Shown here: one piece after another, positions 1-11,330 of the stretch
Numbering within the stretch: the first letter of the stretch is position 1
Layout: every line of letters begins with the position of its first letter
Assembly (NCBI GenBank): GCA_027943335.1
Contig: BSBK01002798.1
Location: 992,001 to 1,056,000 of the forward strand
Source: Chamaecyparis obtusa
Taxonomy: Eukaryota > Streptophyta > Pinopsida > Cupressales > Cupressaceae
Direction: 5' to 3'
DNA length: 64,000 nucleotides
Made by a program: the position numbers and the translations under genes
Notes under the pieces: model-generated
Seen by the model: only the letters and a program-made list of their open reading frames with translations
What the model was told of the DNA's origin: nothing
Database searches by the model: none

Positions 1-50
1 GGCTTGCTACTGTTCAGCTTGTAGATACTCTCTTCAACTGTTTCTCTGAC
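1..50 (-). CDS. SHPRH: SHPRH-like exon, partial, at window edge
   Basis: On the minus strand a pyrimidine-rich tract and acceptor tgaacag at 51-57 precede GTC AGA GAA ACA GTT GAA GAG, reading V-R-E, then TVEESIYKLN and S-S-K. TVEESIYKLN is the stretch that follows the VHRF motif in plant SHPRH proteins. The frame follows on from the exon ending at 27731 (…VHRFI then VRETVEES). The exon continues beyond position 1. It is too short to be found by ORF length and was located by looking for the missing C-terminal motif of the helicase lobe. Confidence 0.85.
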
Positions 51-3000
51 CTGTTCATGGAAGCAAAAAGCATCTTATAATGTCATCTGTGCAAAGGAAT
101 TAAACAAAGATTATATTTCTTACATGGTAGACCACCAGTTTGAGGTACATTCGTTTAAAAGCCTTCGGAGGTATTACAGCCAGTGTAAAGAAATGTTACT
201 GAAAATGTGAATGTTTCATATTAAAGGATTCACTCAAAGGCCATGTAAAGAATAATAAGGTAACAATGAGTATTTGGAAAGTAAACATTTTCAAGAATGA
301 TCATTGGGATTTGATTTATTTTCTACTTCACCAGAGCTGTAGCAGACAGCAATTACATATCAAATTTATGTTTGTTACTTTCCCTGCAGTTCAACAGGAA
401 TTAAAAAGGTCCCTTCAAAAATAAGTTAGGGCTCAAGAGTCAATAATGTTACTGGTGTATCCAGAGAATGAAAACATTAATGAAGCTGGATAGCGAATGT
501 TAATTACTTATTCTGGTTTCAACCCAGATACAAGGTGCAGTTGCTGACACAGAGAGAAAGCTCAGGAATAGCCAGCGTTCCATGGAGTCTGTAGGACAAG
601 GGAATGCAGGGCCAGCAAAATGAGTTTCGGGAACTGCAATTTTTATCCCAGAATTTGGGAATGGCTACTAAAGTAATATAAAAATTTATATTTAAAAAAT
701 TAATTTAAAACTAGTAAAATGAATGACAATTTACAATATATTCAAAAAATTATTTAAAAACTGGTAAATGTATATTTTGTGCAAATTATAGTTTTTTTTC
801 TTTTTCTTTAATTTTTTTTATAAGGCTACCAAATCCAGGTTAAAAAAGTGAAATTCAACTACTATATCCAAAACTTAGACTTGTGCTAAAACCCAAACTA
901 ACCACTTAGTACAAGTGAGTTAAGTTCCACGTGTTCGTTTATAACAAAATATACACTTTGTATTACAAAAATAAGGACAGTAAAACATTGTTTACGCCCA
1001 AATTATTACTTTCTTTTAAAAACCATATGTGAAGAAGCAAATCAAATTTAGCACCATATTTAATGACAGTAAAAGATTGTTTATGCCTAAGTTATTACTT
1101 TCTTTTAAAAACCATATGTTAAGAAGCAAATCAAATTTAGCACCATATTTAATGAGCATGCATGTGTAATGTCTCTTTCTAAAAAAATATAAACTTTATT
1201 TTTTTGTAATGTCTCTTTGTAATGTGTGTTTTCTTTATATGTAGTAATAAGACAAACAAAATACTGAACAGCAGCAACACAATATCAATATTTAATAATG
1301 AAACCCTTCAACAAATGAAATTTTACTATTTTGCAATAATCTTGCATAAACCCTTATGTAGTCAATATTTAAAAAAACACAAACTAATATGGGTAACAAT
1401 ATAATGCTAAACTAAACTAGTATACTGCTAGGGTACTGCAGAAATAAGCACCACGAATGAGATGATTGCTGTGATTGAAATCACCAACCAATTCCATAAG
1501 GCAAAACTCATATGTTGATACTAACCGTAGTTATAAATGCTTACAGCTTATCACAATGACAAGGTGTAGCGATACTCTAGCAGTGATACAGAATTTACTG
1601 CAGCAGTACTGTAGTGATGATACTATAGCAGTGGAACAAAATGATACTGTAGAAAATTGAAAACTAGAAAAAAGGCTGCAATCTTCTCTACAAACTGCAT
1701 TTCTTAGGTGAAACCACCTCAAGGAACAAGATTAATTTCATTCTTTGTTCTTTCTTAGAAACTAAGAAGGTTTTCATCCTCCAAATTCAGTCCAGGATTT
1801 TTTTGTCTTTGTGAGAAACAATGCACAAAACCGGTCAAACTGTTAGATAAAAAAGGTGTCTTGATTTCATAAATTAGATGGATTTTCTTTGAGCAATTAT
1901 CTTTCTTTAAATTCCTTTTTGGCCCCCTTTAGTTTGATTTACCTTTTCCTTCCAAAAGAGTGTATTTAAAAAACTTTAATAGAATATTAGTATTACATTA
2001 GGCCTTCTTGTGTCCTAATTAGATGACCCACTTTATCAAAATGATAATTACATTCAAGATGTCAGTTTACAACATAATTACCAGGAGCCCCGTTTCTTAC
2101 CCCCTGATCTCCAGTATCAGAAACGTCTCGACATGCAGGGTTCTTTTGGCTGTCATCTCCTGCTGTCTCCAAAGTCTCCCAACCAGAAAATGGCAGTCTC
2201 CCACCAGAAAACTTAGGGCATAAGGTGTTATAAAAAGCTCTGATATCATTATCCTTGCAAAATCATTATTTCCTATCTATTAGTAATGATAATGATAGCT
2301 GCTATACTCTTCTAATCCATCTGCTCAATTGCTTCTGTAGAAAGACTCGTCAATGGGGTTCAATTGTTCACTTTTCTTGTAGTCTCATGATTCTCTAACT
2401 GTTGTTCTTTTAAAGAGGTTACCAAAATGGTAATAAGAGAATCAGAGATCTTTGAATAACATCAATTCAACTGTTGGAAATAATGGAAGCCACTGAGTGT
2501 TTCTAGTCTTCTCAAATATCTTATAGGGACACATCCATGCTAACCTTCTCCACTCTCAAAAGGACAGTATTAAAATTTTCATAACTAGGCATCTCATATC
2601 TATTGGCATGTGTATCAGCATCAAACTATCAATATTTTTGAATTTTAATATGTAATTATAATCTAATATGAAATATATAGCATGAGTTTTGAAATCTGAC
2701 TCTTCAACACAATGACTTTTGACATTTGTGTATTTAAACCCTTAAGTTAATGTGAAACTTTACCTCTAATCTTCTTTTCGAGTTCCATGTCATGATATTT
2801 TCTAGAAATTAAATTATATTAAAAAAATTGGCGTCTCTAGGTGCCCCCCTCTCCTATTTTTTAAAATTAGCCACCGGTACTGGTACTAGTCTCTATAGTC
2901 TCCAAGTACCTGTGTCTCTTGGCAACCTTGGTTTACGATGTTTTAAAATAAAATTACAACTTATAATATTATTAAAATTATTTCCTAACTTTGTCCCATA

Positions 3001-4603
3001 GCTTACAATAAATAAAATAGTAGGCAATTGGTCTTCCACTTATTCTAATTCTGAAAGGATCATGAATGCATGCAATGATTTCCTTGAGATGAGAACTAAT
3101 AAAGCAAGTCTCCACACAATACACATTTATAATATAATTGAAGAACATATTTACTCACACATCCATCTTAATTTGTATCTGATATGCACCAAGAGGAGTC
3201 AATTCCTATGTAGGTACACCTTACGCCTTTTAAACACCTTGCAATGATATGAGATCCATGTTAAATGTGTGTGCTAGATTTTGTTGTTGTTGATAGTGAA
3301 AAAGTGGTTGTCAGTGAGACCACAACCCCTAAAAATATGGGTTCAAATTCAAGAGAAAAATTATGAAATTCAACAAGTTTCATTTCAAAGAGAGATTTTA
3401 ACCCACGTTACTCGTGGATGTGTCCCTAGCTCTAAAAATCCCATCCCCATACTGGAAACAATCCGAGGACTTGGGGACGGCCAGGGGACATCCCTTGTAC
3501 CCGATTTGCCAAAAATCACTAGAAACATTTCCAAAACTTTGGGATGACTTCAAATTTTTTTGGGGATGTCCACATGTACCAGGGTCGGTTGGGGAAATCC
3601 CTTGACCATCTTTGGGACAGACAAGCGTCCCTAATGAAATAAGAAGTGTCAGCACTTATAACAACACATTTTTCTTTTATAAAACTCTTTCTTTTTTAAT
3701 TTTAAACTGGGCCCCTCCTTCCAAGTTCACCCCAATATGCTTATTACTGTTTGGTAGTTAATTCTTGCTATTGGGGAACCTTTGATTAGTTTGGGGAAAA
3801 ATGAACTTTCTGGTAGTTTCAAGCAACATTCTATTAAGAATCGTGAAATCAAAAAGGTTGTTACAGTCATGCTATACACTCAGGATCATATAGCAGACTG
3901 TTTGCAAGGTGTTGGGAAAGTTTGAAAAGTGCATTACAGACCTGGAATTTGAATCTTTGTCATTTTGTGGCAATACATAAGTGCTGGGTTGATCTGGGTC
4001 CTTTCTGCAAGATTTGGTGAATATTGGAGGTTGCAACAAGGTGCCATCTTGCTGTAAGAGACCTATATCATGATTGAAATTGTATAGCAAACCTGTTTGT
4101 ATTAATATCAGTCCACTTACAATGAGTTAGAGGTGTAGTTTCAGGGGTGTAACCTCAATTTAGATCATTCGTGAATGTGGTCTAGAGTTAAAAGAGCATT
4201 GGGAGACATATACTTGATCCATTGTCTGTAGCAGCCCTTTCTGGAGTGAATATCAAACTGGCAACAATCAATTCCAGCACAGTTTCCAAGGTATTTCATA
4301 GGAATGTTATTTCATGTACTGGCACTACTGTGTGAATGATTGCCTTCCAAAGCAATTATAATGCTATAATGTGTACATTGATAATTAATATCAGACTTAA
4401 ATGATAGTAGTGTATTTCAATTTGGAAGGTGGGTTATGTAATAGGCAGCCTAGTTTCGACTAATATTTATTTTCTGATTTTTACAATATGTCGGTGAGTG
4501 CTTGACATGGATTTATCCAATCATAACAAAACCACAGTACAGATATAGATAACATCACATATGTTGTCAGTAAAATCATATGTGCTGTCTAAAATGTTGT
4601 TAA
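51..4603. other. Intron sequence without recognisable gene
   Basis: AT-rich start of the 27.7-kb intron on the genomic left. I see no coding region that resembles a family. It holds an 89-bp tandem duplication at 976-1153 and a block at about 3398-3655 rich in GGGGAC and CCATCCCC-like words; similar blocks occur near 22640-22760, 34510-34690, 44870-44960 and 46990-47090, so it is probably a decayed dispersed repeat. Short ORFs here (for example at 3398-3655 minus and 3872-4090 minus) have no family features and are not called. Confidence 0.6.
976..1153. repeat. 89-bp tandem duplication
   Basis: Two adjacent copies of an 89-bp AT-rich unit that starts GACAGTAAAA, with only a handful of differences. 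The second copy begins at 1065. It lies in intron sequence and is non-coding. Confidence 0.85.
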
Positions 4604-4882
4604 TGTTAATCATGTCGTTGGTAGTTAGTTCACCCGAGGGCTAGGTAGTTGTGGTCGCGATGTTTCACATCACCCCCTCAGGAACTATATGTACACCTTC
4701 GGATGTAACTTATGGCAGCGATATACTATCAACATCGTTGGTATTGTCATGACTGTGTATGCAAATCTGCTTTGACATTAATGAAAGAAGTTGCAATTCT
4801 CTGATAATACTTTGCACATATCTGTATCTGTATGTTCTTTTTGCTAGTATGCATTAATATACTTTACCCGTAGCAGTAAACA
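4604..4882 (+). repeat. 5' LTR of gypsy element 1
   Basis: The sequence ends GCAGTAAACA directly before the PBS, and its organisation matches the LTR at 29363-29625 (TGTTA start, CACC and TTCGG words, TAAACA end). The start is placed at TGTTAATCATG by comparison with that LTR; TG at 4598 is also possible. About 279 bp, short for gypsy LTRs. Confidence 0.7.
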
Positions 4883-4900
4883 TTTGGCGCCGTTGCCGAC
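4883..4900 (+). other. Primer-binding site of gypsy element 1
   Basis: TTTGGCGCCGTTGCCGAC begins directly after the LTR. TGGCGCCGTTGCC is the complement of the 3' end of plant tRNA-Asp, the primer used by many Athila/Tat elements. Confidence 0.8.
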
Positions 4901-4944
4901 ACGAACTTGGGAAGTGGCGGAGTGTTGATTGCGAAGGGAAAATC

Positions 4945-5178
4945 ATGGGCCAGCCAATAGACAATGGTGCAAGTGGCAGCCGAGAGCATGAGGAGGAACA
5001 TTTAGAATTTTTCGAAGGTGAACGGGCATTGATAGCAGACTTTGTCTCTTTGCTGCAAGCATCAATTGAAACTCATGTCAGGAGGGAAGCCGCATGTGAA
5101 GAGGTGCCGAAAAGTGTCGTGTCGAGTGCCCTCGCAATGAGTCTTGTAGTAGACCGGTTAATGTGCCATCTCCCTTGA
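4945..5178 (+). pseudogene. gag N-terminal fragment of gypsy element 1
   Basis: Starts 44 nt after the PBS with MGQPIDNGASG and encodes about 77 residues. The segment FEGERALIADF matches FEGEHALAIDD at the same place in gypsy element 2 (from about 29680), which supports it as the gag start. From about residue 53 it no longer resembles element 2, and gag resemblance resumes only at about 9049. The miniature retrotransposon array lies between. The leftover stretch 5179-5385 can be read in the same frame after a TGA as a Gln/Arg-rich tail, but I cannot confirm it as gag. Confidence 0.65.
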
Positions 5179-5385
5179 CTGTTGGCACAAACCTTCCTTG
5201 ATCTCCAGAACAGTCGTGTGGAGGACGACCGTCAAAATAGACGGCAACAAATCCTTCAAGCCTACAAAGAAAACATACATCAAAGGAATAGTGGGAGGCA
5301 AAACAATAATTAAACCCTCCAAGTAGAAATAAAAGAGGGCACTTCTATATTGTTGTGATTCTGTCATATGGTTGACACAAATTAA

Positions 5386-6276
5386 TGCAGAGAGTCCAAG
5401 AACTTCTCCCAAATCTACATATTCCAAATATCAATCTCTTCTCATCATTAATTAGAGGCAAAACACACATCTTCACACTCCAACATTTAAACATTTCAGT
5501 CATGAGATCTTCCATATAGACCCGTACTCAGTCCTTCATAACTTTCGAACCAGGCATTGTTTGCTCAATCGCTCCGGTGAAGATATTCCAAACTAGGTGT
5601 TTTCAAACATATTTCAAAATCGTGAAGATCCAACGGTTATATTTAAAGTTATGGTCTCTGTATCAAGACTGAAATTGACTGTTATAAAAACCGAAACAAA
5701 AGCCAAACTGCACTAACAAATTCGGTTTCCAATCTCTTAAAACCTGATTCATTACAGTGTGAAATTCTTTCATCTAAAACCCAAAACATAGTAACATATA
5801 ATAGTCCATCACTAAAGGAATCTATAAAACCAATTTGTAGAACATATTAAAGGAATGACTCAACGAGAATGGAAAACTCAAATGATAGACTCCATTTCAA
5901 TAAATTTCATTATAAAATCAAATGAATACATCATATCGATGGCTCTCTAGCTGGAGGACAGAGAGCCCGATTCTTTCCAGCTCTTCTATTCTATTTCTCG
6001 TAACCCAATCGCTCCTCTATTCCTATCGATATATCTCTGCCTTTTATAACATTTTTGGCAGTTACAATATAATCGTTTACATTCCCATTCCACAATCGGT
6101 TACAATTTTCCTTGGATTCCCGGTTACATTCGTGAGGTCTTGTTTTTATATTCATAATGATTCATAACCTTTGACATGGACATCTTATCTGTTTACATGG
6201 TCTTTCATTGGAGTAAATAAATGAATGATTCCAATACATTAACATTATAATTTTCAAAGGTGGAGGTGCCCCTGCA
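5386..6276 (-). repeat. TRIM-like array, LTR 1
   Basis: Left LTR, nearly identical to the other two. It lacks one AG unit present in the other copies at its left end (GCAGAGAGTCC against GCAGAGAGAGTCC). It is followed at 6277 by the purine tract (minus strand) of the first internal domain. Confidence 0.85.
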
Positions 6277-6718
6277 CCATACTCCCAAGCTTTAAAATTT
6301 TCCATGTCCAATGGAAATGCCTTGGTGAGACTTCTGCAAAATCTTCGCCTCTACTGGATCGATGCCTCCTCTGTTTCCTCTATCTCTTTCAACTATGACT
6401 CCTATTAATGGAGCTTATGTTGGTCGCCTTCAGGGTGCTTCTCCCATTTCACAGTCCACTCCTTCGTGCTGCATCACAACCTTTGTCCCTCACCTATGAG
6501 TCCCATCATGCCTCTCTCCCCAGTCTATTGGTGACACACAAGACCATCTCCTATGGTCCCTTGGTAGACCTTTCTTGTCCACCCACTGCAGTTGAATAAA
6601 CCAGCACCAAATCTGCAACCACAAACTACATAACAAGAACCCATAACAACCCAACACTGCCTGGTGTAGATTATCCCTCTACACGCTCAGAATTTTCTGA
6701 GCTCTGATACCAATCTAA
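6277..6718 (-). other. TRIM-like array, internal domain 1 with PBS and PPT
   Basis: On the minus strand it starts with TTGGTATCAGAGCTCAGAA just inside LTR 2, a match to the tRNA-iMet primer-binding site. It ends with GGGAGTATGG against LTR 1. About 442 bp. No long or family-like ORF; short ORFs in it and in its sister copy are not called as genes. Confidence 0.8.
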
Positions 6719-7611
6719 TGCAGAGAGAGTCCAAGAAGTTCTCCCAAATCTGCATATTCCAAATATCAATCTCTTCTCATCATTTATTAGAGGCAAAACA
6801 CACATCTTCACACTTCAACATTCAAACATTTCAATCATGAGATCTTCCGTATAGACCCGTACTTAGTCCTTCATAACTTTCGAACCAGGCATTGTTTGCT
6901 CAATCGCTCCGGTGAAGATATTCCAAACTAGGTGTTTTCAAACATATTTCAAAATCGTGAAGATCCAACAGTTATATTTAAAGTTATGGTCTCTGTATCA
7001 AGACTGAAATCGACTGTTATAAAAACCAAAACAAAAGCCAAACTGCACTAACAAATTCGGTTTCCAATCTCTTAAAACCTGATTCATTACAATGTGAAAT
7101 TCTTTCATCTAAAACCCAAAACATACTAACATATAATAGTCCATCACTAAAGGAATCTATAAAACCGATTTGTAGAACATATTAAAGGAATGACTCAACG
7201 AGAATGGAAAACTCAAATGATAGACTCCATTCCAATAAATTTCATTATAAAATCAAATGACTACATCATATCGATGGCTCTTTGGCTGGAGGACAGAGAG
7301 CCCGATTCTTTCCAGCTCTTCTATTCTATTTATCGTAACCCAATCTCTCCTCTATTCCTATCGATATATCTCTGCCTTTTATAACATTTTTGGCAGTTAC
7401 AATATAACCGTTTACATTCCCATTCCACAATCGGTTACAATTTTCCTTGGATTCCCAGTTACATTCGTGAGGTCTTGTTTTTATATTCATAATGATTCAT
7501 AACCTTTGACATGGACATCTTATCTGTTTACATGGTCTTTCATTGGAGTAAATAAATGAATGATTCCAATACATTAACATTATAATTTTCAAAGGTGGAG
7601 GTGCCCCTGCA
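6719..7611 (-). repeat. TRIM-like array, LTR 2
   Basis: Middle LTR, shared by both internal domains: it has a PBS on its left flank and a purine tract on its right flank (minus-strand sense). Confidence 0.85.
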
Positions 7612-8052
7612 CCATACTCCCGATCTTTAAAATTTTCCATGTCCCATGGAAATGCCTTGGTGAGACTTCTGCAAAATCTTTGCCTCTACTGGATCAATGC
7701 CTCCTCTGCTTCCTCTATCTCTTTCAACTCTGACTCCTATTAATGGAGCTTATGTTGGTCGCCTTCAGGGTGCTTCTCCCATTTCACAGTCCACTCCTTC
7801 GTGCTGCATCACAACCTTTGTCCCTCACTTGGGAGTCCCATCATGCCTCTCTCCCCAGTCTATTGGAGACACACAAGACCATCTCCTATGGTCCCTTGGT
7901 AGACCTTTCTTGTCCACCCACTGCAGCTGAATGAACCAGCACCAAATCTGCAACCACAAACTACATAACAAGAACCCATAGCAACCCAACACTGCCTGGT
8001 GTAGATTATCCTCTACACGCTTAGAATTTTCTGAGCTCTGATACCAATCTGA
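7612..8052 (-). other. TRIM-like array, internal domain 2
   Basis: Second copy of the 441-bp internal domain, with PBS complement at 8034-8048 and purine tract complement at 7612-7621. It differs from internal domain 1 by scattered substitutions and has no coding capacity that I recognise. Confidence 0.8.
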
Positions 8053-8945
8053 TGCAGAGAGAGTCCAAGAAGTTCTCCCAAATCTGCATATTCCAAATAT
8101 CAATCTCTTCTCATCATTTATTAGAGGCAAAACACACATCTTCACACTTCGACATTTAAACATTTCAGTCATGAGATCTTCCGTATAGACCCGTACTCAG
8201 TCCTTCATAACTTTCGAACCAGGCATTGTTTGCTCAATTGCTCCAATGAAGATATTCCAAACTAGGTGTTTTCAAACATATTTCAAAATCGTGAAGATCC
8301 AACGGTTATATTTAAAGTTATGGTCTCCGTATCGAGACTGAAATTGACTGTTATAAAAACCAAAACAAAAGCCAAACTGCACTAACAAATTCGGTTTCCA
8401 ATCTCTTAAAACCTGATTCATTACAATGTGAAATTCTTTCATCTAAAACCCAAAACATACTAACATATAATAGTCCATCACTAAAGGAATCTATAAAACC
8501 GATTTGTAGAACATATTAAAGGAATGACTCAACGAGAATGGAAAACTCAAATGATAGACTCCATTCCAATAAATTTCATTATAAAATCAAATGAATACAT
8601 CATATCGATGGCTCTCTGGCTGGAGGAAAGAGAGCTCGATTCTTTCCAGCTCTTCTATTCTATTTCTCGTAACCCAATCTCTCCTCTATTCCTATTGATA
8701 TATCTCTGCCTTTTATAACATTTTTGGCAGTTACAATATAATTGTTTACATTCCCATTCCACTATCGGTTACAATTTTCCTTGGATTCCCGGTTACATTC
8801 CTGAGGTCTTGTTTTTATATTCATAATGATTCATAACCTTTGACATGGACATCTTATCTGTTTACATGGTCTTTCATTGGAGTAAATAAATGAATGATTC
8901 CAACACATTAACATTATAATTTTCAAAGGTGGAGGTGCCCCTGCA
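8053..8945 (-). repeat. TRIM-like array, LTR 3
   Basis: Right LTR. The six bases after its end (CCATAC) equal the purine-tract edge that follows LTRs 1 and 2, so a further internal domain may once have followed and been lost. Confidence 0.85.
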
Positions 8946-9048
8946 CCATACATTGTACATAATGAATTAATAAAAAGTGTTATTTTGAATAATTCATGTT
9001 CGGTTATGATTAATGCCCAATTTGGATTAAAATAGTAAAGAGCATATA

Positions 9049-10164
9049 GAGGAGTGTGAAGCCGCTCAGAGGGCTTTGATTTTGGAGCAACAAGTTGAAA
9101 GGAGATGGAGGCTTGGGAAATTAGCAGAGAAGCGAACTGACAGGGGGGAAGGCAACTGGGCTGAAGGTGACCACCACGGGAAGGAGGGACACTGTAGGGG
9201 AAGAAGTAGTGAGGATCTAATTGAGGAGACCCGACAACAGTTGTATCTTCTTGAAGAGGAGACTCGACATCGGTTGAGGGATCTGTCTCTTACCCCACGA
9301 ACAACGACTAGGGAGGCCCGAAGGAATGAGGAAGAAGAGGTCGGGAATAGAGATACCGGGGATACCAGTGCAGCCACGAGTGTCGGAGGGACACAGGGGC
9401 ACGGGAATCAAACTAATCTATCCAGCTCAAATACTTCCAATTTAGGGATACCAAGCTCCGGGATGCCAACACATGTGGTAACCAAAACTGCTACGATGTC
9501 TCAAAAGCAAAAATTACCTAAGTTTACAGGTGACGGGAAAGAGGACCTCACATGCCACTGTAAAACATGTGAAACCATCTGGTCTGCTAATGGGGTGACA
9601 AACCAGGATGAGTGGACAAAGCAATTTCCAGCCACACTAAGGGGATTAGCAATCGATTAGCATTCAGACATCGATAAAGCTAAAGTGGCCACATGGAGAC
9701 AGTTGAAGAAGGAATTCGAGACAGAGTTCAGATTATTACGAGATGATAACGAAATAGTGGCCGAAATTTATAATGCCAAGGAAGCCAAGGATGAGACTGT
9801 TAGAGCCTATGGCCGGAGATTGAAGGAATTGCTAGGTAAGATGGAGAGTCAACCAGATGACAGACTTAAAAAACAGTGGTTCATTGAGGGACTGAAGCCC
9901 TCATTAAAAAAGAAAATGAAAATTGTACCACCACCGTCGTACGCCGAGGCCTACAACTGGGCAATGGATCTCAAAAGTGAGAACAAGACAACAAAGAAGA
10001 AAAAGAATGGGTCCTCATCAAACAATGATGACTCCTTAGCCCACAACAACAATGAAGAATCTAGCAAGAAGGTACAAGCCCTTTAGAAAGATATGCTCAG
10101 GATGATGCAGAAATGAGGACGGAGATCTATGGTGTGCGGACTATAAAGAGGAGGGCCACACTAA
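9049..10164 (+). pseudogene. gag of gypsy element 1, capsid part
   Basis: Reading frame resuming after the TRIM-like array with a segment (ALILEQQVERRW) that matches gypsy element 2 (ALIFAQQVERR). It continues through an Arg/Glu-rich region with coiled-coil character to a Retrotrans_gag-type capsid: KLPKFTGDGKED, then WRQLKKEFETEFRLLRD, an AYGRRLKELLGKM repeat-like helix and WFIEGLKPSLKKKM. A TAG at 9658 replaces the expected Trp codon (element 2 has TGG) and another stop lies at 10084. It ends in a Lys/Asn/Ser-rich tail, followed by the first zinc knuckle (W-C-A-D-Y-K-E-E-G-H), where the second Cys is changed to Tyr. The knuckle is then cut by a solo LTR at 10170. Confidence 0.85.
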
Positions 10165-10169
10165 GGGGG
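10165..10169. repeat. Target-site duplication GGGGG (left)
   Basis: Five G's directly before TGTAATAGAC. The same five bases follow the solo LTR at 11326-11330. Removing the LTR and one copy restores the gag frame across a zinc knuckle. Confidence 0.9.
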
Positions 10170-11325
10170 TGTAATAGACTGCCTTGTTCTGTTATTTTAA
10201 TGTCTATTTCTTCCTGTAATTTTGTCAAACAATTGGCTTGCAACTAAATTTCTTATGGTTTTTAAGCCTGATGTTGATTAATGGTTCCTCAAGATTGTTT
10301 GTGTTTCATATGAGATGTAAATAGGAGGCAACATAGAACCATATGCAGCTAATAACAATGCCCATTTATTTATTTCTTGTTTCAGATTATCAAAAATTAC
10401 AACTACCATAACTAACATATCTTCTCATTAAACTCAACACATTATATCAACTATAGAGTTCAATGATGGTCCATACCCATTGCGGCTACAACAGTGTTAA
10501 TAGTTCTGAAATTGCTACAGTAACTCGCAGCTACAATGATCCGGACTGCTACAGTAACTCGCTGCTACAGTACCGCGCTACAGTGATTCGGACTGCTATA
10601 GTAACTCGCTGCTACAGTACCACACTACAGTGATTCGGACTGCTATAGTACTCACGCTGCTACAGGAACTTGCTGCTACAATGTTGAATCTCAAGACCAT
10701 ATCTTTCAATGGCATCAAGATTGAAAGCGTAGAGGGTTTGCGTCCTCCAGGCCCGAAGAAACAATCTCCACAATTACTTCCAATTTCAAATAATATTCAG
10801 CATGACCCAAATGAGAGCTATCACCTTTCTTTTAACACTTCCTCACTAGTTCTTCTCTTCCCTCTTCCAATGTTGGATAATACATGAGTTTTAATATTAC
10901 TTTTTTCTTTTTACAAATGCCCATGTATGTCCTTTAAAGGGGTGACTTGATTTTTATAAAGTGACTTTATGAAACATTATAATATTTAATTTAAATAGTC
11001 ACTTTTATCGTTATAACTTCAAACATTGAAATAATATACCAAATAAACTCGGAATCCCACATATAATAGCTCATAGGAAAGAGCTTGACAAAATGCATCT
11101 CATCCTACCACTGAAAAATGAAGGCACTGCATCCCCTGTTGGCTTACTAAAAATAGTAAGTCCTCCCCAAAACCCAACAAACGAACTCCATTTGGCCTGT
11201 AATTAAATTTGACTAGGCCAAATAACCTCAGGATCCCTTTTGAAGTCCTGGTTAGCCCTCGGGACCACGAAAGAATGGGCTAACGACTAATCAAATCATG
11301 TCTAGCTCAAGAAGGGGACATTACA
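10170..11325 (-). mobile_element. Solo LTR of the TGTAATGTCC family
   Basis: 1156 bp, beginning TGTAATAG and ending GGGGACATTACA on the plus strand. In its own (minus) direction it starts TGTAATGTCCCC. Flanked by GGGGG duplications and lacking any internal domain, so it is a solo LTR left by LTR-LTR recombination. It contains the family stem-loop (11251-11258 with 11277-11284) and the self-complementary block (11142-11162), and a 47-bp tandem repeat rich in GCTACAGT at about 10510-10680. Confidence 0.92.
10510..10680. repeat. 47-bp tandem repeat inside solo LTR
   Basis: Units beginning GATCCGG or GATTCGG at 10538, 10585 and 10632, each with CTGCTACAGTA words. About three and a half copies with small differences. 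Confidence 0.75.
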
Positions 11326-11330
11326 GGGGG

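Larger units (their letters stand above)
5386..8945 (-). mobile_element. Tandem miniature LTR retrotransposon array (TRIM-like)
   Basis: Three LTRs (5386-6276, 6719-7611, 8053-8945; about 891-893 bp each) alternate with two internal domains of about 441 bp (6277-6718, 7612-8052). On the minus strand each LTR runs from TGCAGGGG to TCTGCA. Each internal domain starts with a PBS, TGGTATCAGAGC, and ends with a purine tract GGGAGTATGG next to the following LTR. There is no gag or pol reading frame, so replication proteins must come from elsewhere. Differences between copies are few. No clean target duplication flanks the array. Such LTR-internal-LTR-internal-LTR arrays arise by recombination between LTRs of TRIM or other non-autonomous elements. 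Confidence 0.85.

Noticed and set aside
3398..3655. Overlapping ORFs on both strands (85 and 88 codons)
   Set aside because: They come from a GGGGAC/GTCCCC-rich decayed repeat that also occurs at 22640, 34510 and 44870; no protein features.
7825..8172. 115-codon minus-strand ORF and the 60-80-codon plus-strand ORFs inside the TRIM-like array
   Set aside because: They cross LTR/internal borders, recur only because the units are repeated, and show no family motif; treated as chance ORFs.
5381..8950. Five-base target duplication around the TRIM-like array
   Set aside because: Flanks ATTAA and CCATA do not match, and shifting the borders by a few bases does not give a match either.
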